Notes under the pieces: generated by a model
Told to the model about the DNA's origin: nothing
The model's input: the letters and a program-made list of their open reading frames with translations, nothing else
The model's database searches: none
Translations under genes and position numbers: made by a program
Assembly (NCBI GenBank): GCA_900541685.1
Contig: UQKM01000006.1
Span: 1-64,000 of the forward strand
Length of the DNA stretch: 64,000 bases
Direction: 5' to 3'
Source: an uncultured Collinsella sp.
GTDB lineage: Bacteria > Actinomycetota > Coriobacteriia > Coriobacteriales > Coriobacteriaceae
Shown here: in pieces, positions 41,192 to 51,246 of the stretch
Position numbering within the stretch: position 1 is the first letter of the stretch
How the letters are laid out: every line of letters starts with the position of its first letter

Positions 41192-41671
41192 TTACTTTTC
41201 TTGAATCTGTTTACCGCAAAGATGCTCAATCGAAATCTCGTAGAGTTGGACGCCCTTGATATCTTTGGCGATTTCCTCCTCGACTTCTTCGGCAGAAGGG
41301 TAGTACTTAAGCGCGAGCTGGCGGACTTTGTCCTCGATAAACACAGGCGTCTCATCTACCAGGCGGCAACGGCCAAAGACCACGGTGCTCATAACGTAGG
41401 GAGCCCAGTCATCGTCCTTGTACCACTCGTTGCCGTACACGGTAAAGCAGACTTTGTCGTCACGCTTGAGTGAATCGACCTTGTGGCCAGCCTTGGCGCC
41501 ATGGAAATAAATCTTGTCGTGCTCGGTGTCAAAGAAGTAGTTGACGGGAATGGCATAAGGGTAGCCATCGTCGCCGTTGACGGCAAAGACGCCGCGCTTG
41601 CAGGTGGTCAGCAGTTCACGTGCTTCCTCGTCAGTGATGGCGCGTTTCTTTCGACGCAGGGGTCTAAACAT
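41192..41671 (-). CDS. Pyridoxamine-phosphate-oxidase-like flavin protein (NimA type), internal start
   Basis: The C-terminal 159 residues of the long frame form a complete small split-barrel flavoprotein: RAITDEEARELLTTCKRGVF, GYPYAIPVNYFFD, IYFHGAKAGHKVDSL, VCFTVYG and VVFGRCRLV. These are the conserved blocks of the pyridoxamine 5'-phosphate oxidase/nitroimidazole resistance (NimA) group, normally encoded as a free protein. An internal ATG at 41671 follows GAAAGGAAG at 7 bp, as for an independent gene. It may reduce nitro compounds or bind haem or flavin. It may thus be produced both alone and as part of the kinase fusion. Confidence 0.8.
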   Translation of the reverse strand: MFRPLRRKKRAITDEEARELLTTCKRGVFAVNGDDGYPYAIPVNYFFDTEHDKIYFHGAKAGHKVDSLKRDDKVCFTVYGNEWYKDDDWAPYVMSTVVFGRCRLVDETPVFIEDKVRQLALKYYPSAEEVEEEIAKDIKGVQLYEISIEHLCGKQIQEK

Positions 41672-44548
41672 CGTTGGCTTCCTTTCTGGTCGTGCGTGGT
41701 TGCTGCAAAAACTATAGCGAAACGGATCCGTTTTCTTGATGCGGGCGAGGATGTTTTTGAGCTTGTTAAAGTCGAGCGGTTTGGGCAGATGGGCGTTCAT
41801 GCCGGCATCGCGTGCCGCCTTGGCGTCCTCGACAAAGGCGTTGGCGGTGAGCGCGATGATGGGGATGTCGTCCGCATCGGCCTTCTCGCTCAGGCGAATC
41901 GCACGAGTCGCCTCGTAGCCATCCATGCCCGGCATCATGATATCCATCAGGATCGCATCGAAGCTGCCGGCGGGGCGACTAGTGTATAGATCGACCGCTT
42001 CGTTGCCGTCGGCGGCGCGAGTTACGACGATGCCTTCGCTTTCGAGCAGGGCCTGGGCAATTTCGGCATTGAGCTCGTTGTCTTCGGCCAAAAGAACGTT
42101 CATGCCGGCAAGCGAGCAGCTGATCGCCTGCTCGTCCGCACCTTCTCTTGCCTGAGGGTTCTTATCGATGTCGAGCGGAATCTGGACGTTGAACGTACTT
42201 CCCACGCCAACCTCGCTCGAAATCTCAATCGTGCCGCCCATCATGTCGATGAGCGATTTGACGATCGGCATGCCCATGCCAGTTCCCTGAAATTTACTGC
42301 GGGCATCGTTGCCTTCTTGGGCAAACGGTTCGTAGATGTGCTTAAGAAACCCGGGCGACATGCCGATGCCGGTGTCCGAGACGTTAAAGCGAAAGAGCAC
42401 TTTGCTATCATCGATCGGTTTAATCTGCGATGTAAAAGTGACAGTTCCGCCATCTTTGTTGTACTTGATGCTGTTGTCGAGCAGGTTGACGAGGATTTGT
42501 CGAATATGGGTGGGGCTGCCGATCATGTATTGGTCGACAGCGTAGGGCTCGCTGGTGTCGAGCATTGTTATGCCGCGGTCCGATGCACGGAGCTTGCACA
42601 GTACGAGCGCATCGTCGCACAGCTCTTTGAGGTTGAATGATTCGTGCTCGAGCGTCACTTTGCACTCCTCGATCCTGCCCATCTCGAGGATGTCATTAAT
42701 GAGCGACAACAGATGGTTAGCGGCAACACGCGCTTTGGCGCGGCTTTCGCGGGCGACCTGCATGTCGCCTTCTTTCAATTCCTCAATTTCGATAAGGCCC
42801 AGGATGCCGTTGAGCGGTGTGCGGATATCGTGGCTCATGCGCGTGAGGAAAGCGGTTTTGGCGGCGTTGGCGGCGTCGGCTTTCTGGCGTTCCTGCTGCG
42901 CGCGTTGAAGCGACCAGATAAGGACGACGATGCCGGCGAGCAAAATGAAGATGATAACGGTCGCAACGGCGATGCGGTTGCGGTAGATAAACCGGAACGT
43001 GTCCGATTCTTGCGCCGAGTACGATGCGGGCGAATAGCTGCTTGCAGAGAGCGATTCGCCTGCATTGATGATGCCCTTATTAATGATTCCCAACAGCTCG
43101 GACTTGCCGCGCGAAATCAAGCACGATAGTTGCGCCGTGTTGGTGAGTTCCTGTGTTTCGAAGTCCTCGATGTCGTGGGCGTCGCGGATGGTTTGCAGGC
43201 GCGTACTGGGGACAATGATGCAACTTGCCGTCCCCTTATTGAGGGCTTTGAGCGCCTCGTCGGCATTCGGATATTCGGTTACCGTTGCGTCGGGGAATAG
43301 GCTCTCGAGCTCAAAACGGTTGACGATCGCGCCCTCTGTGCAAGCGATACTCTTAAGGTCACTGTCCAGGTTGTTGCTGCTGTGAATGGCGGTCAGGGAG
43401 ACCGTTCCCATCGGGTTTGACTGGATGGTTCCTCCCTGCTCGGCAAGCCAGTAGTCGCGAAACAGCGGCAGGGCGACATCGATGGTTCCTTTGGAAAGGG
43501 CTTTGGTCATTTGCTTGTTGCTCGAGAACGCGACTGTTTTAACCGTAATGTCAAACTTGTCGTGCAGCGTCGTTGCAAGCGAGGCGAGCGACCCTTCCAT
43601 CTCGCCGTCGTCGTTTTGCGTGCAGTAGGGAAGTTGGTTTTTCAGATAGCCGAGCGTAATGGTGTTGCCGTTTGCTTTGAGCCAGGAGCGCTCGACGCCG
43701 GTGAGCAATGACGAGCCGCTGTTTTGGGCCGAGTAGCTCGATTTGACTTCGTCGTTATAGCGCGGGTTGACGCGGGAGATTGATGTCATGGCGGCATTGA
43801 TGTCGTTCATCAGATCGGGGCGGCTTTTGGGAACGGCAAAATAGTAGTCGCTCGAGCCTACGTAGAACATGGGCGACGCGTCGGGCGACGAAATGGTGTC
43901 GTTCATGATAATAGCGTCGACCTCGCCGTCTGAAAGCGCGTCAAAGAGGGCGCTGCCGGTGTCGATTTCTTTATAAGTACAGGTGATGCCCTCGTTGGCG
44001 AGCCACTGCTGGCCGACGACGGTTTGCATAACGCCAGAATTGCAGCCGATGGTAAGGCCTTGAAGCGCTTGGGGGTCACCCTTGGCCAGATCGTCGCGAT
44101 CGGGTCTGGCGTAGATGTAGTAGCGCTCGGTGCCCTCGGGGTTCGAGGAAAAGAGTAACTTCTGCTCGCGCTCTGCCGAATACGAGATGTTGGGCATGAG
44201 GTCGATTTCGCCCGCCTCGAGCATGTCCAAAAGCTCGGTGAAAGTGCCAGGAACGTATTCGTATTGCCAACCCTTTGTGTAATACGAGAGGGTCTGGAGG
44301 TATTCGTAGCCCCATCCCGAGAGGCGCTCGCCCGGCGTGCCTTCCTGGAAGCCTGCGTTGTTGACAAGCCAGCCAACGCGGACCGTCTTGACCTGCTGGT
44401 CAGAGTCGGCGGCAAAGGCCGGGGTGGGCATGACGGCGCTCAGTATGGCGAGCGCGGCAAGCGCGACGGCTAGGGTGCGATATAGAGCTAAGCGAAGGAC
44501 GGCGGAAGGTTTCACATACAATCCTATCGAGTCGAGGCAATACCGCAT
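41192..44548 (-). CDS. EvgS-like hybrid kinase with two binding domains, read through into a NimA-like domain
   Basis: A 1118-residue frame. It has a signal-like N-terminus, two tandem SBP_bac_3 domains (about 55-270 and 295-520) as external sensor, and a membrane helix (VATVIIFILLAGIVVLIWSL, about 548-567). HisKA with MSHDIRTPLNGILG, HATPase_c (NLLDNSIKYN, DTGIGMS, GTGMGMPI) and a receiver with LMDIMMPGMDG and KPLDF follow. The linker after the receiver (FRYSFCSNHARPERKPT) contains what looks like an intergenic ribosome site, followed by a full NimA-like protein from residue 960. A lost stop codon joining two genes is likely. The start could also be GTG 44515, which gives a cleaner signal peptide. 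Confidence 0.82.
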   Translation of the reverse strand: MRYCLDSIGLYVKPSAVLRLALYRTLAVALAALAILSAVMPTPAFAADSDQQVKTVRVGWLVNNAGFQEGTPGERLSGWGYEYLQTLSYYTKGWQYEYVPGTFTELLDMLEAGEIDLMPNISYSAEREQKLLFSSNPEGTERYYIYARPDRDDLAKGDPQALQGLTIGCNSGVMQTVVGQQWLANEGITCTYKEIDTGSALFDALSDGEVDAIIMNDTISSPDASPMFYVGSSDYYFAVPKSRPDLMNDINAAMTSISRVNPRYNDEVKSSYSAQNSGSSLLTGVERSWLKANGNTITLGYLKNQLPYCTQNDDGEMEGSLASLATTLHDKFDITVKTVAFSSNKQMTKALSKGTIDVALPLFRDYWLAEQGGTIQSNPMGTVSLTAIHSSNNLDSDLKSIACTEGAIVNRFELESLFPDATVTEYPNADEALKALNKGTASCIIVPSTRLQTIRDAHDIEDFETQELTNTAQLSCLISRGKSELLGIINKGIINAGESLSASSYSPASYSAQESDTFRFIYRNRIAVATVIIFILLAGIVVLIWSLQRAQQERQKADAANAAKTAFLTRMSHDIRTPLNGILGLIEIEELKEGDMQVARESRAKARVAANHLLSLINDILEMGRIEECKVTLEHESFNLKELCDDALVLCKLRASDRGITMLDTSEPYAVDQYMIGSPTHIRQILVNLLDNSIKYNKDGGTVTFTSQIKPIDDSKVLFRFNVSDTGIGMSPGFLKHIYEPFAQEGNDARSKFQGTGMGMPIVKSLIDMMGGTIEISSEVGVGSTFNVQIPLDIDKNPQAREGADEQAISCSLAGMNVLLAEDNELNAEIAQALLESEGIVVTRAADGNEAVDLYTSRPAGSFDAILMDIMMPGMDGYEATRAIRLSEKADADDIPIIALTANAFVEDAKAARDAGMNAHLPKPLDFNKLKNILARIKKTDPFRYSFCSNHARPERKPTMFRPLRRKKRAITDEEARELLTTCKRGVFAVNGDDGYPYAIPVNYFFDTEHDKIYFHGAKAGHKVDSLKRDDKVCFTVYGNEWYKDDDWAPYVMSTVVFGRCRLVDETPVFIEDKVRQLALKYYPSAEEVEEEIAKDIKGVQLYEISIEHLCGKQIQEK

Positions 44549-44613
44549 TAGGATACCAGCTCAGCTGGCCCACTCGGCAACTCCACCGCTAAACGGTCCG
44601 CCCGGCACTGGCG

Positions 44614-44700
44614 ACTAGTCATTGGGGACGTTCTTAAACGACTAGTCATCGGGGACGTTCTTGTTTGACTAGTCATTTAAGAACGTCCCCAATGACTAGT
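44614..44700. repeat. R2 repeat array (three units)
   Basis: Three R2 units follow one another: two reading GACTAGTCATTGGGGACGTT / GACTAGTCATCGGGGACGTT and a third in reverse (AAGAACGTCCCC, AATGACTAGT). The outer units can fold into a long hairpin. Region 44549-44769 otherwise contains only the potassium-channel promoter. Confidence 0.85.
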
Positions 44701-44769
44701 TCCGTTTGCGGGGGAGGCGTGGGACAATACCGAGCGAATGTGATTGGGCGTCTGGGAAAAGGGGTCGCG

Positions 44770-45195
44770 ATGAACAAGTTGAGGACGCTTGCCGACGTGT
44801 TGCGACAGGCTGGCTTTGCACGCATCACGGGCCTGTTTCTTATCTTTTACCTGCTGTGCTCGACGGCTGTCTGGCTGTCCGAGCCCACGACCCTCACGTT
44901 TGGCGATGGCCTCTGGTTTAGCTTTGAGACCGTATCGACGATCGGCTTCGGCGATATCCCGGCCGAAACGCCGGTCGCCCGCGCTATCACCGTCATCCTG
45001 AGCGTCATCAGCATCTTCTACATCGCCATGCTCACGGGCGTGGCGGTGAATTACTGCAATACGCTCATCAAGATGCGCCAAAAGGACACCATGGCGCGCT
45101 TTATGGACGATCTTGAGCATTTGGAAGAGCTCGATCGTGACGAGCTCGCTGACCTGTCGCGCCGCGTGCGCGAATATCGCCGACGCCAACGCTAG
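44770..45195 (+). CDS. Two-helix potassium channel family protein
   Basis: A 141-residue membrane protein with two membrane helices (about 18-36 and 74-96) around a pore loop with the selectivity filter TIGFGD (slight variant of T-V-G-Y-G-D), and a charged C-terminal coiled tail (DLEHLEELDRDELADLSRRV). Tetrameric ion channel by family knowledge. ATG 44770 follows AAAAGGGG; an in-frame upstream extension crosses the R2 repeat. A GACAAT -10-like box lies near 44726. Confidence 0.82.
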   Translation: MNKLRTLADVLRQAGFARITGLFLIFYLLCSTAVWLSEPTTLTFGDGLWFSFETVSTIGFGDIPAETPVARAITVILSVISIFYIAMLTGVAVNYCNTLIKMRQKDTMARFMDDLEHLEELDRDELADLSRRVREYRRRQR

Positions 45196-45231
45196 AACGG
45201 GCGCCGTGCGTCACGACGAGGGGGACTGAAT

Positions 45232-45765
45232 ATGAATATCACCGTGTATCTGGGTGCCAGCGTCGGTAATGACCCGGCGTTTCTGCCCGCGGTGCAGGAG
45301 CTGGGCAACTGGATTGGCGCCAACGGACACGCGCTGGTATACGGCGGGTCCAAGTCGGGGCTGATGGGCGCGCTTGCCGATAGCGTGCTCGATGCCGGCG
45401 GACACGTGACCGGCGTGGAGCCAAGCTTTTTTATCGAGGCGGAGTATCAGCACGACGGTATCGACGACCTTATCGTGACGAGCGACATGGCCGAGCGCAA
45501 GGCCAAGATGATCGAGCTTGGCGACGCGTTCATCGCCTTCCCGGGTGGCACGGGCACGCTCGAGGAGATTGCCGAGGTCATGTCTGCGGTATCGTTGGGA
45601 CACCTGAGTGCTCCGTGCATCCTGTATAACCTGGACGGTTACTACAACGACCTCAAGGTGCTGCTCGGGCATATGATCGATAAGGGCTTATCGAGTCCGC
45701 AGCGCCAGCAAGGCATCTACTTTGCCGACGATTTGCGCGAGATTGCCTCGATTATCAACGGATAA
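45232..45765 (+). CDS. LOG-family (lysine decarboxylase-like) nucleotide hydrolase
   Basis: A 177-residue Rossmann-fold protein with the LOG signature PGGTGTLEEI and the N-terminal VYLGAS plus VYGGSKSGLMGALAD. LOG proteins hydrolyse nucleoside 5'-monophosphates (cytokinin riboside 5'-phosphate phosphoribohydrolase in plants); in bacteria they are nucleotide hydrolases of uncertain purpose. Normal length. GAGGGGG upstream of ATG. It may share a transcript with the channel gene 36 bp upstream. Confidence 0.9.
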   Translation: MNITVYLGASVGNDPAFLPAVQELGNWIGANGHALVYGGSKSGLMGALADSVLDAGGHVTGVEPSFFIEAEYQHDGIDDLIVTSDMAERKAKMIELGDAFIAFPGGTGTLEEIAEVMSAVSLGHLSAPCILYNLDGYYNDLKVLLGHMIDKGLSSPQRQQGIYFADDLREIASIING

Positions 45766-45845
45766 GTCTTGAGCCTGTCCTGCCGTGGTTCCCAGTGGCT
45801 CCGTTTACAGCGCAGACGGTTGGCTTGTCTGGGCCACACTCGCTC

Positions 45846-45851
45846 TACAAT
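45846..45851 (+). promoter_or_regulatory. -10 box of the ClC gene
   Basis: TACAAT 39 bp before the ClC start, followed by GGGAGGA as ribosome site. A weak -35-like TTGTCT lies 15 bp upstream of it. Confidence 0.45.
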
Positions 45852-45890
45852 AAAACGTAACTATGTCGACTTTGACCACGGGAGGACCCG

Positions 45891-47192
45891 ATGGGTAACC
45901 TTGCCAAACCCAAAAACCGTGCGCTGTTTTTAGTGAGCGTGGCTGTGACCGGTGCGTTTGCGGGCGCCGCGGTTTGGCTGTTCTTCTTTGCGATGGAGCA
46001 TGGCATCGACTATCTATGGACCGAGATCCCGCATATGCTGGGCGTCGCTTCGCCCGAGCTCGCGAGCGGTCCGTTCGGTTTTCTGCCGTACCCGTTTTTC
46101 GTCTGCCTGCTGGGCGGCCTGCTGATCGGTCTGTACGAAAAGCTTACGGGCGCCAAGACTGATGACCTCAACCAGGTGATGGCCAAGGTAAAGCGCGACG
46201 GCCGCTACCCGTACGACAACCTGGGCAAGCTTTCGCTTGCGGCGTTGCTGCCGCTGCTGTTTGGCGGAAGCATTGGACCAGAAGCCGGCCTGACCGGCGT
46301 CATCGCGGGCCTGTGCAGCTGGGTCGGCGACCGCATGCGCCGCTTTGGCGCCGAGTTTAGGGAGCTCACGCTGTTGGGCACCCAGGCCGCGCTGACGGCG
46401 CTCTTTACCGCGCCCGTCTTTGGCTTTGTGGCGCCGCTCGCCGGAAGTGCTGACGGTCAGGGTGCCAATGACGATGAGTCCGCGTCCGGCGAGATCACCA
46501 TCAAACTGCCCAAGGCGCAAAAGACCGTGGTCTACGGTATCGCGATTGCCGGTGGCCTGGGCACCTACCTGCTGCTTGGCCAGCTTGTGGGCGGCGGCAT
46601 GGGTATGCCCAGGTTCGAGGCCGCGCAGGTGGGCAACCTGGAGCTTACCTGGCTCATTCCCCTGGCGCTCGTCGGCACGGCCTGTGGCTGGCTGTACTTT
46701 GTCTCGGAGCACGCGAGCGAGGCGTTGGCCCACGCCATAGGGGAGCGCCCTGTCGTCAAGGCCATGCTCGCCGGTTTGGCGCTCGCCATCTGCGGTACGG
46801 TCCTGCCCTACACCATGTTTGCCGGCGAGACGCAGGCCGATGTGCTTATGAAGACCTATATGACCATTCCCGCTGGCGTGCTTATTGCAACCGGTCTTGT
46901 CAAGGCCATGCTGACGCCCGCCCTCATCAACCTGGGCTGGCGCGGCGGTCACTTCTTCCCCGTTATCTTCTCGGGCGTGAGCCTGGGCTACGGCCTTGCC
47001 GTCCTTACGGGCGCCGACCCGGTCTTTTGCGTCGCCGTCTGTACCGCCTCGACGATGGGTGCCGTCATGCGTCAACCGGTCATGGTCGTGGGCCTGCTGC
47101 TCATGTGCTTCCCACTCAAGGGTATCGTCTGCATGATCGTCGCCGCGGCCATTGCGGCGGGCATTCCGCTGCCCAAGCCGCTGCGCAAGTAG
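45891..47192 (+). CDS. ClC-family chloride channel or transporter
   Basis: A 433-residue membrane protein with about ten hydrophobic segments. The filter motif GGSIGPEAGL (GxGxPE-type) is near residue 125, a second conserved block GWRGGHFFPVIFSG is near residue 347, and a basic tail follows. These are the ClC ion-path motifs. No CBS domains. The gating-Glu position (GPEAG) is present, so it may be a Cl-/H+ antiporter; the sequence alone does not separate channel from exchanger. Related to voltage-gated chloride channel proteins of Coriobacteria and Firmicutes. Confidence 0.9.
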   Translation: MGNLAKPKNRALFLVSVAVTGAFAGAAVWLFFFAMEHGIDYLWTEIPHMLGVASPELASGPFGFLPYPFFVCLLGGLLIGLYEKLTGAKTDDLNQVMAKVKRDGRYPYDNLGKLSLAALLPLLFGGSIGPEAGLTGVIAGLCSWVGDRMRRFGAEFRELTLLGTQAALTALFTAPVFGFVAPLAGSADGQGANDDESASGEITIKLPKAQKTVVYGIAIAGGLGTYLLLGQLVGGGMGMPRFEAAQVGNLELTWLIPLALVGTACGWLYFVSEHASEALAHAIGERPVVKAMLAGLALAICGTVLPYTMFAGETQADVLMKTYMTIPAGVLIATGLVKAMLTPALINLGWRGGHFFPVIFSGVSLGYGLAVLTGADPVFCVAVCTASTMGAVMRQPVMVVGLLLMCFPLKGIVCMIVAAAIAAGIPLPKPLRK

Positions 47193-47280
47193 CGCGGTGG
47201 CGCACGCCGGGGACATGCCGTTTGCCACGGATTTGCGGGGAGGGGACGACCGCGTCCTTCGTGGATCGAGGCTCGCGTGG

Positions 47281-47979
47281 CTACAGGTCGCGTGTTCGAT
47301 AGACCTTGGTGCTGATGGTGCAGCTCATTGCAAAGAGCACGAGGGCCAGGACGGCAATTCCTGCGCACAAGCAGCCGAGGACGGCAGGATCGGGATTCGC
47401 TCCGGCAATCGACATGAGCCGGTTGCTGATGGGGTTGGAGGAGCTCAGCGTGGCCATGGTGCCGCAACCAAGCAGGGCAAACAGGCCAACGGATAGGCGC
47501 AACGCCTCCATGTGTCCAAAGCGAAAGAACAGCGGCTGCGCCAGAAATACCATCATGAGTGAGATGAGCATCGAGGCTGCCGAGGCGATTGCGATCTCAA
47601 AGACGGTTTGTCCTGTCGAGGTCACGCCCGCACTGTTGAAGAGCGGAAGGACGATGATGTTCAAAAGCACGGCGGCGCAGGCCATGATGGCCGAGAAGAC
47701 AACGATGCACAGGTAGCGGGCACAAATAATGTCTTTGCGCGAGATGGGCAGCGTTGCCCGATAGCGCTCCCATCCGTTTTGATTGTCGAAGCCGGCCAGC
47801 GAGCTCATGACCATGATGGGCGACATGGCGCTGACTGCACAGGCGCCGGCACTCATGCCGGAATCTCCATCCGATGCGTTGGCGAGGGTCAACACGATGA
47901 ATATAAATAAGCCGACGCCCGCAATACTCGGGATAAGCGTGCGAACGATGGCGAGCTCGGACATAAAGGCGCGTTTCAT
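47281..47979 (-). CDS. ABC-2-type transporter permease
   Basis: A 232-residue membrane protein with six hydrophobic helices and the segment DNQNGWERYRATLPISRKDI, typical of ABC2_membrane permeases that lie beside a GntR/YtrA regulator. It would form the channel for the ATPase encoded just upstream (4-bp overlap of stop and start). The last residues YRTRDL are cytoplasmic. The substrate is unknown. Confidence 0.85.
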   Translation of the reverse strand: MKRAFMSELAIVRTLIPSIAGVGLFIFIVLTLANASDGDSGMSAGACAVSAMSPIMVMSSLAGFDNQNGWERYRATLPISRKDIICARYLCIVVFSAIMACAAVLLNIIVLPLFNSAGVTSTGQTVFEIAIASAASMLISLMMVFLAQPLFFRFGHMEALRLSVGLFALLGCGTMATLSSSNPISNRLMSIAGANPDPAVLGCLCAGIAVLALVLFAMSCTISTKVYRTRDL

Positions 47980-48857
47980 TTCGAAGCCCCTTTCAGCATG
48001 AGGCGAAGATAATCATCAATGGTTGCCCGATCGCAGGGAATCTCGGGGAAAGCCTCGAGCGTATCGCGACGGTTGGGCACGAGCACGTCCACGCTATAGG
48101 CGTGGCGGGCGGCACGGGCGCCTTCGACGCAAGCCGTAAGCTCGGCGGCCTGTGCTTGGGTACAGTGGGCGATGCCGGCGCGGTCGGTAATGTCCTCGCG
48201 CGGCAGGTCAAATACAATCGAGCCGTTATCGATGCAGATGACGCGGTCGGCGGTACGATCGAGGTCGGACGTAATGTGGCTCGAGAGCAGTACGCTGCGC
48301 TGGCCGTCGGAAACAAAGGCGAGCAGCTCATCGAGTAGTTCCTCGCGCGCCATGGGATCGAGGCCCGCGGTGGCTTCGTCCAAAACGAGCAGCTTGGCAT
48401 TGTGGCTGAGCGCACAGGCGAGCTGCAGCTTCATGCCCATGCCGCGGGAGAGGTCTTTGACCTTGGCTTTGGGATCAAGGCCAAATCGGTCGATAAATCT
48501 GGCGAACGTTTCGCTACTCCACGTGGGGTACGCCGGGCCTACGAGCCTCTCGATCTGGCCTACCTTGAGCGTGGAGGGGAAGGGGCACGTGTCCAGGACA
48601 AGGCCTACGCGGGAGCGCAGGTGGCGCTGTGCCTCGCCGGGCGCATTGGCATCGCAGCGCTGGCCAAGCAGCTGCACCTCGCCGGCATCGAGCTTTATGA
48701 GCCCGAGCGCGGCGCGAATGGTCGTTGTCTTGCCGGCGCCGTTTGCGCCCACAAAGCCGACAATCTGGCCGGGCTCCACGGTGAGTGTGACATCGCGTAG
48801 CGAAAAGCGGTCGCTTACGCGGCGTGAAACGCCTTTGAGTTCTAGCAAGTTTTGCAT
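47976..48857 (-). CDS. ABC transporter ATP-binding protein
   Basis: A 293-residue ATPase. Walker A is GANGAGKTT, the signature is LSRGMGMKLQ and Walker B is LLVLDEATAGLDP, followed by the H-loop SSHIT. CcmA/YtrB-like. The C-terminal ~75 residues form a small extra domain common in this group. ATG 48857 follows AAAGG. It is preceded by the GntR gene (23-bp gap) and overlaps the permease gene, so it is the middle gene of a three-gene operon. A longer in-frame reading to 49322 runs through the regulator gene and is not credible. Confidence 0.9.
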   Translation of the reverse strand: MQNLLELKGVSRRVSDRFSLRDVTLTVEPGQIVGFVGANGAGKTTTIRAALGLIKLDAGEVQLLGQRCDANAPGEAQRHLRSRVGLVLDTCPFPSTLKVGQIERLVGPAYPTWSSETFARFIDRFGLDPKAKVKDLSRGMGMKLQLACALSHNAKLLVLDEATAGLDPMAREELLDELLAFVSDGQRSVLLSSHITSDLDRTADRVICIDNGSIVFDLPREDITDRAGIAHCTQAQAAELTACVEGARAARHAYSVDVLVPNRRDTLEAFPEIPCDRATIDDYLRLMLKGASK

Positions 48858-48880
48858 GGTATAGCCTTTCTTGCAGATGG

Positions 48881-49261
48881 CTACTGCATGGTTTCGGGGG
48901 CTACAAGGTCGAGCATCTCGTGCAATTTGTCGCGCGTGACGCCCAGGGTTTCGGCCTGCGTAGCGGCCTGCGCAAGCAACTCTTCGATATGGCAGAGCTG
49001 GTTTTCGCGCAAGAGCTCCTGGTTTCCCTCGGCGACAAAGCAGCCCTTGCCCTGCACGGTGCAGATAAAGCCGAGCTGTTCCAGGTCGGCATAGGCACGC
49101 TTGGTGGTAATGACGCTCACACCGAGGTCGCTCGCGAGTGCACGGATGCTGGGGAGTTTGGCTCCCGCAGCGAGTGCGCCCGAAAGGATCTGAGCTTTGA
49201 CCTGCGAGGAGATCTGCTCGTAGATGGGCTTGTCGCTCGAATTGGATAGGATGATGTCCAC
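48881..49261 (-). CDS. GntR/YtrA-family transcriptional regulator
   Basis: A 126-residue protein with the GntR winged helix (PIYEQISSQVKAQILSGALA, then KLPSIRALASDLGVSVITTK) and a short C-terminal dimerisation helix instead of a full ligand domain, as in the YtrA subgroup. It is the first gene of the ABC transporter operon. The spaced inverted repeat 28 bp upstream of its start is the likely operator, so autoregulation is expected. Such systems often respond to cell-envelope antibiotics. Confidence 0.9.
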   Translation of the reverse strand: MDIILSNSSDKPIYEQISSQVKAQILSGALAAGAKLPSIRALASDLGVSVITTKRAYADLEQLGFICTVQGKGCFVAEGNQELLRENQLCHIEELLAQAATQAETLGVTRDKLHEMLDLVAPETMQ

Positions 49262-49288
49262 AGCGGCTCCTTAGCTGTTGGGCTACAC

Positions 49289-49322
49289 GTGTATATAACC
49301 GGTAAGCACAGTATATATACAC
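49289..49322. promoter_or_regulatory. Spaced inverted repeat, GntR/YtrA operator
   Basis: GTGTATATA (49289-49297) and TATATACAC (49314-49322) form a perfect 9-bp inverted repeat with a 16-bp gap, just upstream of the GntR gene. YtrA-type regulators are known to bind such widely spaced repeats. Confidence 0.7.
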
Positions 49323-49423
49323 TATGTACAGTTACGCAAGAGACAAATTCGGATTGGGCCGGCTACCCAGGCCCCAACTGATGAATTTGTCCTGATAGGC
49401 GCCCTAGAGCGGGATTTCGCGGC

Positions 49424-49429
49424 TACAAT
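49424..49429 (+). promoter_or_regulatory. -10 box of prfC
   Basis: TACAAT 48 bp upstream of the RF3 start. A matching -35 hexamer is not obvious. Confidence 0.4.
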
Positions 49430-49476
49430 AGTGCGGTTACATCGACGTAATGCACTCAATGCAAGAAAGGATCCGC

Positions 49477-51090
<1,614 letters not shown>

Positions 51091-51190
51091 TGCATCGGCG
51101 CGGTGGCCCTGTGGGGCTGCCGCGCCGTTTGCTTGCCTGATGCCGTGTGAGCGGCTATTATACCCATCGTCGTCTCAAGCCCGTGACGTC

Positions 51191-51240
51191 CGAGCAGTTC
51201 GGGTCCGATATCCTGCTCGTTAAACCTAAAACCAAAGGAG
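51191..51240 (+). promoter_or_regulatory. Candidate preQ1-I riboswitch
   Basis: A 7-bp stem CGAGCAG / CTGCTCG (51191-51197 and 51213-51219) encloses a 15-nt loop that begins TTCGGGT, followed by an A-rich tail TTAAACCTAAAACCAAAGGAG. The loop GGT (51202-51204) can pair with ACC at 51231-51233 next to the ribosome site AAAGGAG, giving the H-type pseudoknot of preQ1-I aptamers. The downstream gene is a VUT/YhhQ-type queuosine-precursor transporter, the expected target. Sequence conservation was judged by eye. Confidence 0.55.
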
Positions 51241-51246
51241 TACATA

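Noticed and set aside
44549..44613. A tRNA-like fold suggested by CAGCTCAGCTGG near 44557
   Set aside because: No acceptor stem, anticodon arm or T-loop could be assembled.
46014..47228. A 404-codon frame antisense to the ClC gene
   Set aside because: Gln/Gly/His-rich mirror of a membrane-protein gene; not a protein family.
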